Origin: Tetracentron sinense
Lineage: Eukaryota > Streptophyta > Magnoliopsida > Trochodendrales > Trochodendraceae
Direction: 5' to 3'
Assembly: GCA_015143295.1 (NCBI GenBank)
Contig: CM026561.1
Location: 43,280,875-43,344,874 of the forward strand
Length of the DNA: 64,000 nt
In this document: positions 22,814 through 32,988 of the stretch, in pieces
How positions within the stretch are numbered: the stretch's first letter is position 1
Layout: each line of letters starts with the position of its first letter
The notes under the pieces: generated by a model
Databases searched by the model: none
Seen by the model: only the letters and a program-made list of their open reading frames with translations
Told to the model about the DNA's origin: nothing
Position numbers and translations under genes: made by a program

Positions 22814-25800
22814 ATGACAGACACAATTCTAGTGTGGAATGTGAGGGGGTTGGGTAGGTCGCGAAAAAGGTTGAGAGGTTTAGTTCGGAGGAAAAATTCT
22901 TTTTTGTTTGCGGTTTCGGAACCATTTACAAGTGTTGATCGTATGCCGAGGTTAGCTTCCTTTTTAAATCTCCCTTTGTTTTGCTCGAATGCGGATATGG
23001 GTGGCAAGCTTTGGTTGTTTTGGAAGGAGAATACGGCCTTTGATGTGGTTTGTAAGACGAATCAAATGATTACTGGGTGGTTTTCATTTTCGGATTCGAA
23101 ACTATTGGTGACTTTTATATATGCTAAATGTAACCAAGTGGAACGTCGGGAGCTATGGCAATCTTTAGAGGACCTCAATATCGGTGTATGTCCGTGGCTG
23201 GTTGCGGGTGACTTTAATATTATTAGGAATGATGATGAACGAATTGGTGGACACCTGAGAGCCATTTCAGCGATGGCTGAGTTTAACAATTGTTTGGAAT
23301 CATGTGGCCTTCTGGATCTCCCATGCATTGGGGGTCGTGTGTCTTGGTGTAACGGTCAGGAGGGCTCTTCTCGAAGCTGGGCAAAATTGGACAGAGTTAT
23401 CAACAACTCTGGTTTTTCTAATATATTCTCGGAAGCTTGGTATGAGTATCTGCCAAGAAAATCCTCAGATCATTGTCCCATGGTCCTTAGGTTGCGCAGG
23501 GATTTGTCGCGGTATGGCCCATCAGTTTTTAGATTTCAGAATATGTGGTGTGAACATGACTCCTTCAGAGAGTGTGTAGAAACAGTTTGGCGCGCACCAG
23601 TACAGGGGTCTGGTCTAGTGAAGCTAGCGGCAAAGCTGAAGAAGTTGAAGGTGGCGTTGAGCACATGGAATAAATCGGTGTTTGGCCGTGTGGAGGTTCA
23701 TTTGAAGGAGTTAGAGGGCCGGATGGAGGGGCTGGAGAGACAGCTTCAGGATGGTTTCTCCACTGAGTTGGAGGCCGATTATTTGGCTACTAAGATAGAG
23801 TTAGAAGCTTGGGAACACAGGGAAGAATTGCGCCTAGCTCAGATTGCTAAGAAGGCTTGGATGGTGGATGGGGATAAGAACTCGAAATTCTTTCATGCTG
23901 TGGTAAACCAACGTAGAAAGAATAATTTCATTTTGTCCATGACCTTGGTGGATGGCACGATCCTTAGCACTCCAGAGCAGGTTCATCAAGGAGCTGTGTG
24001 TTATTTTCAAGAGATCCTTTCAGGGGCGGAGGTTAGTGAGGTAGCCGATCTTTCACCTCTTTTGGATAAGGTTATTGCGGAAGAAGATAATTTTTTTCTT
24101 TGTAACGAGCCAACGGAATTAGAGGTTAAGGAGGCGTTACTGTCCATTCCGAAGCACAGCAGCCCCGGGCCGGATGGTTTTGGTTCCGGTTTCTTTAGTA
24201 GTTGTTGGGAGTTGGTGAAGGATGATGTGGTCGAGGCGGCAAAGGAATTTTTCTCAGGGGTCCCCTTACCCCGGTTTTATACGTCGTCGTACATTGTTCT
24301 TATTCCAAAGGTGCAAGAGCCAAAGAGTTTCGATAAATTCCGCCCTATTAGTTTATGTTCGGTTACTTATAAAATTTTTTCTAAGATTTTGGTGCAGAGG
24401 TTGACGAGGTTTCTTCCGTCGATGATTTCACAAGAGCAAGGCGCCTTTATTCCGGGGAGGAGTATCTTTGAGAATATTACGTTGGCTCAAGAGATGGTCC
24501 ATTCCTTGAATAGAAAAACAAATGGGGGCAACCTTATGGTCAAGTTGGACATGTCCAAAGCCTATGATCGGGTTGATTTGAATTTTATTTTACAGGTCCT
24601 TGAGTGCTTCGGATTCTCTTCTCAATTTCGAGCCTTGGTGGGCAATTGTTTGCAATCTCAATGGTTCTCGATTATGATGAATGGTTCGTATAAGGGTTTT
24701 TTTCAGTCGACCCGGGGGCTTCGACAAGGAGATCCTCTATCTCCGTATTTATTTATCATCATGGAGGAAGTGTCGTCTCGGCTTCTGAAACAGAATTTTG
24801 AGAGTGGTAAGATCAAAGCTTTTTCTCATCCTTTGGGGGCGCCTTTGATTTCCCATTTACTCTATGCCGATGATCTTTTAATTTTCCTGAACGGGGAAAA
24901 GCGATCCTTGCGACGACTTATTGAGGTTTTGGGATGCTACGAGAGGTGGTCGGGTCAGTTGATAAACAAGGAAAAATCAGCTTTGTTTTTCTCTGATCAT
25001 ATCACTCAGGGAAGGAGGGTCGGCTTAAAGAGGTTGACGGGTTTTGTGGAGGGGAAGTTCCCGATGGTTTATCTTGGTGTTCCCCTTGTTGTGGGGCGGC
25101 TTAAGGTTCGGGACTTGGAGCCTTTAGTGACTAAAATCAGAAATAAAGTGGCGGGATGGAAGTATAAATTGCTTTCACAAGGGGGTCGTCTTACGCTTCT
25201 TCGACATGTTCTCTCGAGTATGTCTATGCATCTTCTAGCTGTACTCAATATTCCAAAAGCAGTGCACCACAAGATTGTTTCTATTTTATCTACTTTCTTT
25301 TGGGGTGTCTCGGCTGGACATCCAAAGCGGAAATGGCGTTCGTGGTCTCATTTGTGTAAACCAACTAATGAAGGGGGATTGAATTTGCGGAATTCTTTAG
25401 AAGTTCAAAGGGCACTCCATATGAAGTTTGCGTGGCGTTTAATGTCTGGTGATAGCTTATGGAATAAATTCTTTCAGGCCAAATATGTAAAGAAGGGTCA
25501 TGTGGCGCTGGCTAGTGACAATGGCTCTCGTTTTTGGAAATCTGTCATGGGGGTCTTGCCAGAGGTACTTGAGAACGTGAGACTGATGGTCAAGGAGGGT
25601 AAAGGGTCCTTCTGGTATGATCGGTGGCTATCTTCTGGACCGCTTAGCCTACAACCAAATGTGGATATTACTCCCGCTCTGTGCATAAAGGATTTATGGG
25701 TGGAGAATAGTTGGGATAGAGATAAATTGGTGGAGCTAGTGGGTTCTGTCAAAACAGAGGAGATTGTTCAGACTATTGCAGCGGGCAGAAATGGTGAGGA

Positions 25801-26938
25801 TGTTCTGGTATGGATGCCGAGTAAGGATGGAAAGTTTTCTTCAGCCTCAGCATGGGATCGTATCAGAGTCAGAGCCCCTCAAGCGCCTGAAATGAAATGG
25901 ATTTGGCATGGTCTGCTTCCTAAGAGAGTATCAGTTTGTGTTTGGAAAAGCTGGTATGATTGCCTGCCGGTGGATGAAAATATTTGTCGTGTAGGGATAC
26001 AGCTTGCTTCCAAGTGTGACTGCTGTGTTTTCGGGCAAGGTGAGTCGCGAGACCATGTGTTGAGTTCAAGTGAGTTTGCAGGACAAGTGTGGGCATTGGC
26101 AGAGGCAGCGTTGGGTATCTCGGTTGTTCCACACTCATGGTGGTCGAGATTCTTTCAATGGTGGTCTTATGCAAAAAATTCTACTACTCGGGGAACATTA
26201 ATTGGAATCCTGCCTTGTGTGATAACATGGAGGCTTTGGCTTCGTAGATGCAAGGCAAGAATGGAGGGTATACAAGAGACTGTCGAAGGCGTTTGGCTAG
26301 CTGTTAAGGCGTGTCTTAGAAATATTTTGGGATGTATGGAGAAACATGGAGAGGTCTCTAGTGTTGATATGGCTATGCTCGCTGCGTTGGAGGTCAGTTA
26401 TCATCCGGTCGTTGCTCGAAGACCACAACTAATCAAATGGAGAAAACCAATGGCAGGTAGAGTGAAATTGAATACAGATGGTAGCTGTAGAGGGAACCCG
26501 GGGAGTATAGGGGGTGGGGGTGTCATACGAGATTGTGATGGCCAGTTCTTAGCCGCGTTTTTGAAACATTTCGGTCACGGTACTAATAATGAGGCTGAGC
26601 TAAGGGCGCTGACGGAAGGGGTAAAGCTGTGTACGGAGTTAGGTTTCACGCACGTTGAGATTGAATGTGATTCTAAACTTCTGGTAGATTGGGTACAAGC
26701 CAAACGTTGTATGGTTTGGTATTTGTGGGATTTCTGGGAAGTGTTTCTCGTCGCAGCTAATGATCTTTCTTTTTCTATTTCTCACCAATTTAGAGAAGGG
26801 AATATGGTTGCCGATTTTTTGGCACGAAGTGGAGAGGGAGGGTGTAGTAGAAGGTATGAGGTTTATGATATGCTTCTGAAGGAGTTGAAGGGAATAATCC
26901 GTTTGGAGAGGTTGGGTTTACCGTATTTGCGTACATAG
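22814..26938 (+). CDS. LINE ORF2: endonuclease-reverse transcriptase-RNase H
   Basis: An uninterrupted 1374-residue protein that nicks target DNA and copies the LINE RNA into it. Domains in order are as follows. An AP-type endonuclease (about residues 1-225) has WNVRGLGR, AGDFNII and SSDHCPMVL. A reverse transcriptase (about 430-760) has SSPGPDGFG, FRPISLCSVTYKI, DMSKAYDRVD, LRQGDPLSPYLF and the catalytic YADD at about residue 684. A zf-RVT-like Cys region lies at about 1040-1090 (CVWKSWYDCLP). A C-terminal RNase H (about 1215-1340) has NTDGSCRGNPG, NNEAELRAL, ECDSK and GNMVADFLAR. Plant L1 elements are known to carry this added RNase H. All expected catalytic positions are present, so it could be active unless silenced. 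Confidence 0.96.
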   Translation: MTDTILVWNVRGLGRSRKRLRGLVRRKNSFLFAVSEPFTSVDRMPRLASFLNLPLFCSNADMGGKLWLFWKENTAFDVVCKTNQMITGWFSFSDSKLLVTFIYAKCNQVERRELWQSLEDLNIGVCPWLVAGDFNIIRNDDERIGGHLRAISAMAEFNNCLESCGLLDLPCIGGRVSWCNGQEGSSRSWAKLDRVINNSGFSNIFSEAWYEYLPRKSSDHCPMVLRLRRDLSRYGPSVFRFQNMWCEHDSFRECVETVWRAPVQGSGLVKLAAKLKKLKVALSTWNKSVFGRVEVHLKELEGRMEGLERQLQDGFSTELEADYLATKIELEAWEHREELRLAQIAKKAWMVDGDKNSKFFHAVVNQRRKNNFILSMTLVDGTILSTPEQVHQGAVCYFQEILSGAEVSEVADLSPLLDKVIAEEDNFFLCNEPTELEVKEALLSIPKHSSPGPDGFGSGFFSSCWELVKDDVVEAAKEFFSGVPLPRFYTSSYIVLIPKVQEPKSFDKFRPISLCSVTYKIFSKILVQRLTRFLPSMISQEQGAFIPGRSIFENITLAQEMVHSLNRKTNGGNLMVKLDMSKAYDRVDLNFILQVLECFGFSSQFRALVGNCLQSQWFSIMMNGSYKGFFQSTRGLRQGDPLSPYLFIIMEEVSSRLLKQNFESGKIKAFSHPLGAPLISHLLYADDLLIFLNGEKRSLRRLIEVLGCYERWSGQLINKEKSALFFSDHITQGRRVGLKRLTGFVEGKFPMVYLGVPLVVGRLKVRDLEPLVTKIRNKVAGWKYKLLSQGGRLTLLRHVLSSMSMHLLAVLNIPKAVHHKIVSILSTFFWGVSAGHPKRKWRSWSHLCKPTNEGGLNLRNSLEVQRALHMKFAWRLMSGDSLWNKFFQAKYVKKGHVALASDNGSRFWKSVMGVLPEVLENVRLMVKEGKGSFWYDRWLSSGPLSLQPNVDITPALCIKDLWVENSWDRDKLVELVGSVKTEEIVQTIAAGRNGEDVLVWMPSKDGKFSSASAWDRIRVRAPQAPEMKWIWHGLLPKRVSVCVWKSWYDCLPVDENICRVGIQLASKCDCCVFGQGESRDHVLSSSEFAGQVWALAEAALGISVVPHSWWSRFFQWWSYAKNSTTRGTLIGILPCVITWRLWLRRCKARMEGIQETVEGVWLAVKACLRNILGCMEKHGEVSSVDMAMLAALEVSYHPVVARRPQLIKWRKPMAGRVKLNTDGSCRGNPGSIGGGGVIRDCDGQFLAAFLKHFGHGTNNEAELRALTEGVKLCTELGFTHVEIECDSKLLVDWVQAKRCMVWYLWDFWEVFLVAANDLSFSISHQFREGNMVADFLARSGEGGCSRRYEVYDMLLKELKGIIRLERLGLPYLRT

Positions 26939-27069
26939 GCTGGTTGGAGTTTGTTTCGTCTCTTTTGTTTTTATGATTGTTGGGTATAAGTATGTTTTGG
27001 GGCTTTGGATGGGATTTTGTTCTTCTTTTGTTTATACGGTTTTCCTCCGCCATCAGTGAGGGTTTTTTC

Positions 27070-27075
27070 AATAAA
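27070..27075 (+). terminator. Poly(A) signal of the LINE
   Basis: AATAAA lies about 27 bp before the A tail (27103-27112), in the position expected for the 3' end of a LINE transcript. Confidence 0.8.
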
Positions 27076-27112
27076 GTTCGGAGGTGCCGCCCTCCTTTGA
27101 CCAAAAAAAAAA

Positions 27113-27403
27113 GGCTCAGAATTGTCTCCGGCGAAGCTAGAAAGGTGGTCTCGGGCTACCACACATTATGCGACATGTGGCATGAAAAAAGGGGAGAAGT
27201 CATTTGATTTTCTCCCCATGATTTTGACTTCTCCCCACTTGATATCTCTACCCCTTTCTTTCACCATTTTATCACCACGTGTCTCATAATGTGTGGAGAA
27301 GTCAAAATCATGAGGCCCATGAAATGACTTCTCCAACCACATGTCAAACACATTTTTGGTAGCCCAAGACCACCAATTCTTTCGCCAGAGAGAAACCGAG
27401 GCC
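27113..27403. mobile_element. MITE split by the LINE
   Basis: The left end GGCTCAGAATTGTCTCCGGC and right end GCCAGAGAGAAACCGAGGCC are inverted repeats. Inner arms include ACTTCTCCCC, CACACATTATG and GTCTCATAATGTGTGGAG. It is the same family as 15806-16104. The left end is duplicated on the other side of the LINE as the TSD at 21179. ATTAAC occurs at 21173 and at 27404. Confidence 0.75.
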
Positions 27404-27429
27404 ATTAACCAAAAGAAAAAAAGTTGTGT

Positions 27430-27850
27430 GACTGTCTTTTCATGACACGTTGAAATATTAGTTGGTAGATGGATGATGAGATCCGATCACCACCATTTGA
27501 ATTTTAAAAATTTTATTGCATGTGTCACATTTGGATTGGAGAGGAAAAATAGCAAAAAATTCACTTTCAATTTTTTTCCTCCTTCAACCTAAATCCATAT
27601 GAATTTTTTAAATTTAATTGCATGCGTGTCACATTTGGATTGGAACGGGAAAATAGCAAAAATTCAGTTTCAATTTTTATCCTCCTTCAATTCAAATGTG
27701 ACCCATATGCAATTGAATTCTCATGAATTTAATTGCAATTGGCTGCGATCAGATCTCAATAGGCATATTCTCATAATTCTAAGGTCGAATCATAGCCAAT
27801 CACGATTGAACTCAGGGAGAGTTCAATCAAACCCATAGGCCAATATGTGT
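27430..27850. repeat. Imperfect ~105-bp direct duplication
   Basis: ATTGCATGTGTCACATTTGGATTGGA...AATAGCAAAAA-TTCA...CCTCCTTCAA occurs at about 27515-27590 and again at about 27620-27700. A GATTGGCTATG-like stretch to about 27840 resembles sequence in the 14400 and 14730 repeats. It is noncoding. Confidence 0.55.
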
Positions 27851-27999
27851 CTCTTTTAATCTCTATTAACCGTTGTGATGTTCAAATTTCGTATGCAGTC
27901 AAATTGTCTCCATTGTTGTGTAAAATTTATTATTTTTTGGGGGACTGTCCTTCCAATCCGAATAAATCTGGATCGTTAATTACATTCCTGATTTAGAGA

Positions 28000-29560
28000 A
28001 AAACATTTGATTAAGAAGAAGAATAGAAGAAACAAAAGATATGAATAAAGTATTTGTTTTATTCAAGGGGGTGCCGGATCCCCATGTAGGTGTTAGTTAC
28101 AAGTGCATCATTGAGATCTTATTGTTGGAGAAAAGAAAAAAAAGAGGAAGAGGGGTGGTTATTTTAGGGTTCACCTAGAATTCTCCATTGATTTGAGAGT
28201 CTTTGTTGTTGCTTGTCTTAACTTGTTGTAGATGAGGGCTCTTTTTATTTGGGAGTTCTCCTTAACTTTCCTTTTTTCTTAAAAAATCTCCCATTGGGAT
28301 CCTTGGGGAGTCTCTCTAAGAGACTCCCTTATATACCTATGAGAGAGTCATTTTGGTCTCTCTCTCTCTCTCTCGACTTCTCTCTTTTGGGGAGGTCAAC
28401 TTTGGGACCACCCTCTTAGAGAGGGCCACCTGCTGGTCTCCCATATCTTGGAGTGCCCCAGAGGAGCATAGTCCTATTTTGAGAGGACTCTCTACTGATT
28501 TTCCCCCTTTTGGTAGAAAATCCCTTATCTTATTCGAAAAAGGAGTAGAAGGTAATTCTCTCTCTAAAGATGAGATGTCAAATGGCGTTCTTTACTGGGA
28601 TTGAGGACAGAGTCCTCATCCCTCTCAACCCTTGGGATGTCATGTGGCATCTCATCATGGAATTTCAAAGAGGGGATCCTTATCTTGGGATCCCAGAGTT
28701 AGAAGGATCTCCTTTTGAAATCCTCTAATACGTGGTAGTCAACTATTGATTGTCACCTGGTGGTCATAATAGTCCAAGGGTCATTTCTTGGACACGTGTC
28801 ATCCCTCAAGGACTGGAACTGAAGTTGATCTGTGAGGTTTTTGTCTTCATGGATTGAACAGGTGTCAACCCCCAATGGGTTGGCACTCGAAGACCATCTG
28901 TGAGGTTTTAGTCCTCCTGAGTTGGACACATGTCAACCCCATGGGGGCTAACACTCAAAGACTATTTGTGAGGTTTTGCCCTCCCGAATTAACTATATGT
29001 CAGCCTTATGAAGGCTGGCACCTAAAGTTTATCTGTGAGGTTCTGGCCTCACGAGTTGAACACGTGTCAGTCCCATGGGGTTTGGCACAGAAGGTTTATC
29101 CGTGAGGTTTTAGCTTCACAAATTGGACACGTGTCGATGCCATGGAGACCGGCATGAAGGATTTACCCATGAGGCTTTGGCGCTCACGGGTTTGACACAT
29201 GTCAGCCTCTCGGAGGTTGCCACTACGAGATCATACGTGAGATTTTGGTCCTAACGGATTGGACACGAGTCAGCCCATGGCAGTCGGCACTAAGACTTGA
29301 TTTGTGGGGTTTTTGGCCTCCACGGATTGAACATGTGTCTTGCCTATCAGGACTGACACTAAGAGTATCTGAGAGGTTTCATGCTCACGGATCAAGAGGA
29401 GGTGTTAGTCCCTTGGGAACTATCATTAGGCATTTCTTCGAGATATGATGGCTAACTTGTCGACATTAAATGCTGATAGATGGCTAGAATTGCGCGTCTT
29501 AGGCACATTTGATTCCCCACCATCCCTCGGGGGCAATGATCAGGTGCGTGCAGGTCCATG
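28000..29560 (-). mobile_element. LTR-like block with minisatellite U3, minus strand
   Basis: On the minus strand a TATA-like GGTATATAAGGGAG lies near 28330. It is followed by a leader and, near 28050, a TTGAATAAAACAAATAC poly(A)-type signal, the U3-R order of an LTR. The presumed U3 holds the minisatellite at 28820-29440. Termini and a TSD could not be fixed, and no coding sequence was seen. Confidence 0.35.
28820..29440 (+). repeat. Minisatellite, ~62-bp unit, about 9 imperfect copies
   Basis: Each unit contains TGTGAGGTTTT, then a cytosine-rich CCTCACGGATTGGACACGTG-like segment, then TCAGCC-CATGG-GGC-TGGCAC. Start points of the GTGAGGTTTT motif fall near 28830, 28900, 28968, 29033, 29101, 29169 and onward. 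Copies are 70-85% alike by eye. Confidence 0.8.
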
Positions 29561-29574
29561 AGCACCTGTGCTTT

Positions 29575-30030
29575 GGACGGTGGGATTTCACTGCCCACAA
29601 CCATGGTTTAGACTTTAGATTCACTAACTTTAGGGTTCAACAATTTTAACCTTGTTTTTGGCAAAAAAATATTTTTAAAAATAATCCTAGAGTTAACAAT
29701 TTTTAACCTTAGGGTTAATTTTTTTTTTTTAAAAAAAATCTTAAAACCAATGTCAGATTTTTGAATCCTAAGGGTTAGTAAATCTTAACCATGGTTATTG
29801 GAGGTTAAAAGGGGAACGTCTTGACCTGTGGGTGCCATTGAACTCTACCTAAGTTCATTCACGATTGGCTCTGATTCGACCTCCACAATTTCTGTGTTGC
29901 ACGTGTTTTGTTGTAATTCCCTTTAATTGTGGTTAAGATTCACTAGTCCTTATGATTAAGGCATCTAACCTTAGTTTTTAGAAGAAGAAAAATTTTAGGA
30001 ATTAAAACTTCTTGACCAAAGTTCAAGGGC
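29575..30030. mobile_element. Degenerate foldbacks of the CCATGGTTAAG family
   Basis: ACCATGGTTTAGACTTTAGATTCACTAAC...AACCTTG at about 29600 and CTTAACCATGGTTATTGGAGG at about 29787 form opposite arms. A second half-copy follows at about 29925-30000. A short direct repeat, AGTAGGCTAAAG(T/C)TTTTTTATTAGCT, occurs twice at 30060-30135. Confidence 0.5.
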
Positions 30031-30273
30031 AGTTAAAGAGACTTTGTGAGGGGTCACAAGTAGGCTAAAGTTTTTTTATTAGCTGTTTTGTGGGGTCTCA
30101 TAGGTAGGCTAAAGCTTTTTTATTAGCTAAAAAGGACGAGAGTAGGAATTGTGAGAGAATGTTTAGCATTATTATTAGTCTATTAAATGCATAATTAATT
30201 ATGTTCATTTTTTTCTTTTGTTTTTGGTGGATAGCACTTAAGTGTTAGTCAGTAGAGGTTTTTTTTTTTTTTT

Positions 30274-30550
30274 GTTAAATGAACAACAACACATAACTCA
30301 CACACACGATCAGACTTAAGGTTACTGCTAAGGTGTCATAAGGGTAAACCCACTCAACCAATCCAAAAGGGCTTGACTAAAGGAGGGCGGACCCTTATAC
30401 ACCTATGCTAAGTCTAGTTCTCAAGCGATGTGGGACTAATTAAGGGGACAATATCACCCAGCCGCAAAGCGGATTCACATTTTTATCTTTTTTTAATTAA
30501 AGGAACAACACCTAACTCACACACACAGTCAGACCTAACTCACACAGGGG
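30274..30550 (+). repeat. Segment flanked by 45-bp direct repeats
   Basis: GAACAACA(A)CACATAACTCACACACAC..TCAGACTTA occurs at 30282 and again, slightly changed, at 30503. Between the copies lies a dispersed-repeat block including CTCAAGCGATGTGGGACTAA. No gene was seen. Confidence 0.5.
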
Positions 30551-32755
30551 TGTAATGTAAAGATCCCAAATCTTTCATGTCTTGTAATTCGTGTATATTG
30601 AATGAAGGACCTTGATTCTTGTTTCAAATTGTGTTATTAATTGATATGCTATCTTATATGGGTTAAATGCTTAGTTAATATAAATTGGGAGCAATTTGGA
30701 AAAGAAAACGGGGCCAAATCGCCGATTGATCGCAAGAAGAACAATAAAAAAACTGGACCAGATCGTCAATCGATCGCCACAGATCGTCGATCGATCATAA
30801 GAAGAATAGTGCACTTACAGAAAACTGGGCTAGATCGCCGATCGATCGCTATAGGAGCGCAGATCGATCGCCCGAGATCGTCAATCGATCGCAATAAGCC
30901 TCGATCGATCGCAGCACACACACAGAATTTTTAAAGACTTACGGAAAATAGGGTTTTGAACCCCTCTACTATAAATAGGGCTTTTAAATCAAGAGTTTTA
31001 GGGTTTTTAAGGTTTTAAACCTAATTTGGGAGAGAAAGAAGGAGAAACCTAGGTTCTAAGCGAGATTTTGCTTGGAGAAGAGAGATTATGCTTGAAGATT
31101 GCTCTAAGGAGGAGTCTCAAACTTTTGGGTTGAAGAAAATAGCTCTGAGAATGTAAATATGGATTCCTCACTATCAATACCGTGAATCATTGATGTTTTT
31201 AAGTTTTAGAACAAAAATTTTATGCTAGAATAAGGTTAAGCATGATTTATTGTAGAAATGCTTCTCTTTTGAAATTTTTATCATGATGGTGATGTAATGT
31301 GGAGAAGGTGTTTGATTAAATGTAGAGAAAAGAAATGATTTGAAGTTGTATGGTTGAAATAGGAGGATGAGATGCATGTTTGGGTTTTGAATGGAGATTG
31401 GGTTGTATAGTGAAGCTTTGGATGAATTGGTGTGTGATTTTTGTGTAGAATAATGGGTCGGTATGCAAATGATGATTTAAGATTCTTATTTTCTAAGTTG
31501 TAAAATGTGAAATTGATCTATGTTGAATGTTAAAAATGTCATGAGCTTCATATTGAATTATCATGATTATTCTTGTTCAATGGATGAATTTGGGAGTTTA
31601 ACATGTCTCAATAAATAATGAATGATAAATGTTATTGGAATTTCATGAAGTGGTGTTTGTTGGGTGAATAAACCTTTTGATCAAAATCTTGAGTCTCTTA
31701 GTTTTCTATCATGATGGGATGGGGCGCATGATGGATCACCTAAGGTACCGGATTGGTAATCAAAAGTGTTATTTAAACGACGAGTGTATCACTTTTCACT
31801 CACCATTATGATAGACGCATAAGCATGATAAGAGCACGATCACGAACAATCAAAATTAAGCAAAGTGTATGTGAAATATGCAAGTTAAGTTTTCTTGCCC
31901 AAGTACCAACGGTCTAAGATCATGGGATACATGTACCTAAGCAAGTGACTTATAAGGAATTTGTGCGCATTGAAGAAAGTGCTAAAGATTTGACTCGGTA
32001 CATAGAGTATAGTAATCTCTTTTACCTATATAGTGAAGAGTTATTTTCATTTACTACTAAAGATTATGCATGCTATGATGCTCACATGAGGATAAGAAAA
32101 TGATTGTTGATGAAAAAAAGAAAGAAAAGAGCGACATAAGGAAAGAGAAAGAATGATGAACTATTTATGAAACTTCTGCAATCTGATTTATGTATGCTTT
32201 TATATTCTAAATGTCACGACGAACCTGCATGTTAATAATTGCCATGAATTGTATAATGTTGATGTTTCTGATATTGCTAGTTAGGGTTCCATATGCATCG
32301 AGCCACTTGTTGCTCAACCGATATGTTTTCATGTCAGCAGGTTCAGGTCCCGAGATTTCAACAGAGCCTTGGGTGGAAGAAGAGTACGGTGTAAAGGAAG
32401 AGGTGTCATTCTTGAGGAAGGAACACGAGATCTCGACTACTTCTCATACCATTTGGTTGCTAAACTTTCTTTTAGATTGAGAATTGTAATAGATACTTAG
32501 ATTGATACAAGGTTTCATCTTGATGACTTTTAGGTTACTTTTATATTGAGAATTATGTTTTGAAAAATGGTGACATTATAAACTCATTTATTAGATAGAC
32601 TGTCATAGTTTTTTAATCAATACATGTTTGATATGGAAGAAAATTTTCAGGTTCATTTTTAGTATTGACTTGCATGCTTACAAGTTAATTCAGGATAAGC
32701 AGTGTCACGGGCCTAAAGTCTCATTTTAGCCTAGATGGGATTTTGGAGCGCGACA
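30551..32755 (+). mobile_element. Degenerate LTR-like block, plus strand
   Basis: CTACTATAAATAGGGC at about 30969 is a strong TATA context, followed by an AG-rich leader. The right boundary GGAGCGCGACA resembles an LTR end. The left boundary, TGTAATGTAAAGATCCC at 30551, is tentative and the flanks do not match. The 89-codon frame at 32211 has a hydrophobic start but no recognisable family, and I do not call it a gene. Confidence 0.35.
30715..30915. repeat. GATCGATCG-rich tract upstream of a TATA box
   Basis: About ten CGATCGAT-type motifs occur in 200 bp (GATCGTCGATCGATC, GATCGCCGATCGATCG, CAGATCGATCGCCC and others), spaced 15-45 bp apart. They end about 55 bp before the TATA-like box at 30969. 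Confidence 0.7.
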
Positions 32756-32758
32756 ACA

Positions 32759-32948
32759 AGGGTCCACTTAGTAGAGTGAATAAAATCAAGAAGCAGAGGT
32801 CTTGAGTTTGAGTCCCTACCCCTTGTTAGCCACCCTCGGTGATTTATCCCGGCTTTCTTGGTTATATAGAGTGAGGGGGTTTGCGCGACCTATGGAAATT
32901 AGTCAGGTGCTTTAAGAGGCCCGGATACCCTCGTTACCCAAAAAAAAA
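32759..32948 (+). mobile_element. tRNA-derived SINE, Au-like
   Basis: The head holds a box-A-like TTAGTAGAGTGA and a box-B-like GAGTTTGAGTCCC at Pol III spacing. The tail reads AATTAGTCAGGTGCTTTAAG...GGCCCGGATACCC...CGTTACC and ends in a run of nine A, the layout of plant Au-type SINEs. No clear TSD was found. It is noncoding. Confidence 0.7.
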
Positions 32949-32988
32949 TCTTTTCTCATCTACCAAAAAAAATTCTACCAATTGTTAA

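Larger units (their letters stand above)
21196..27109 (+). mobile_element. Full-length L1-type LINE
   Basis: The 5.9-kb element has a short 5'UTR, ORF1 (DUF4283 plus zinc knuckle), ORF2 (endonuclease, reverse transcriptase, RNase H), a 3'UTR with AATAAA at 27070, and an A tail. A 17-bp perfect TSD flanks it. ORF2 is open throughout and the TSD is unmutated, so the insertion looks recent. The 3'UTR also has a GGAGGTGCCGCCCTCC palindrome at 27080-27095. Confidence 0.95.

Noticed and set aside
32211-32480. Small membrane or secreted protein of 89 residues
   Set aside because: It has a hydrophobic start only, lies in an LTR-like block, has no homologue I recognise and no supporting signals.
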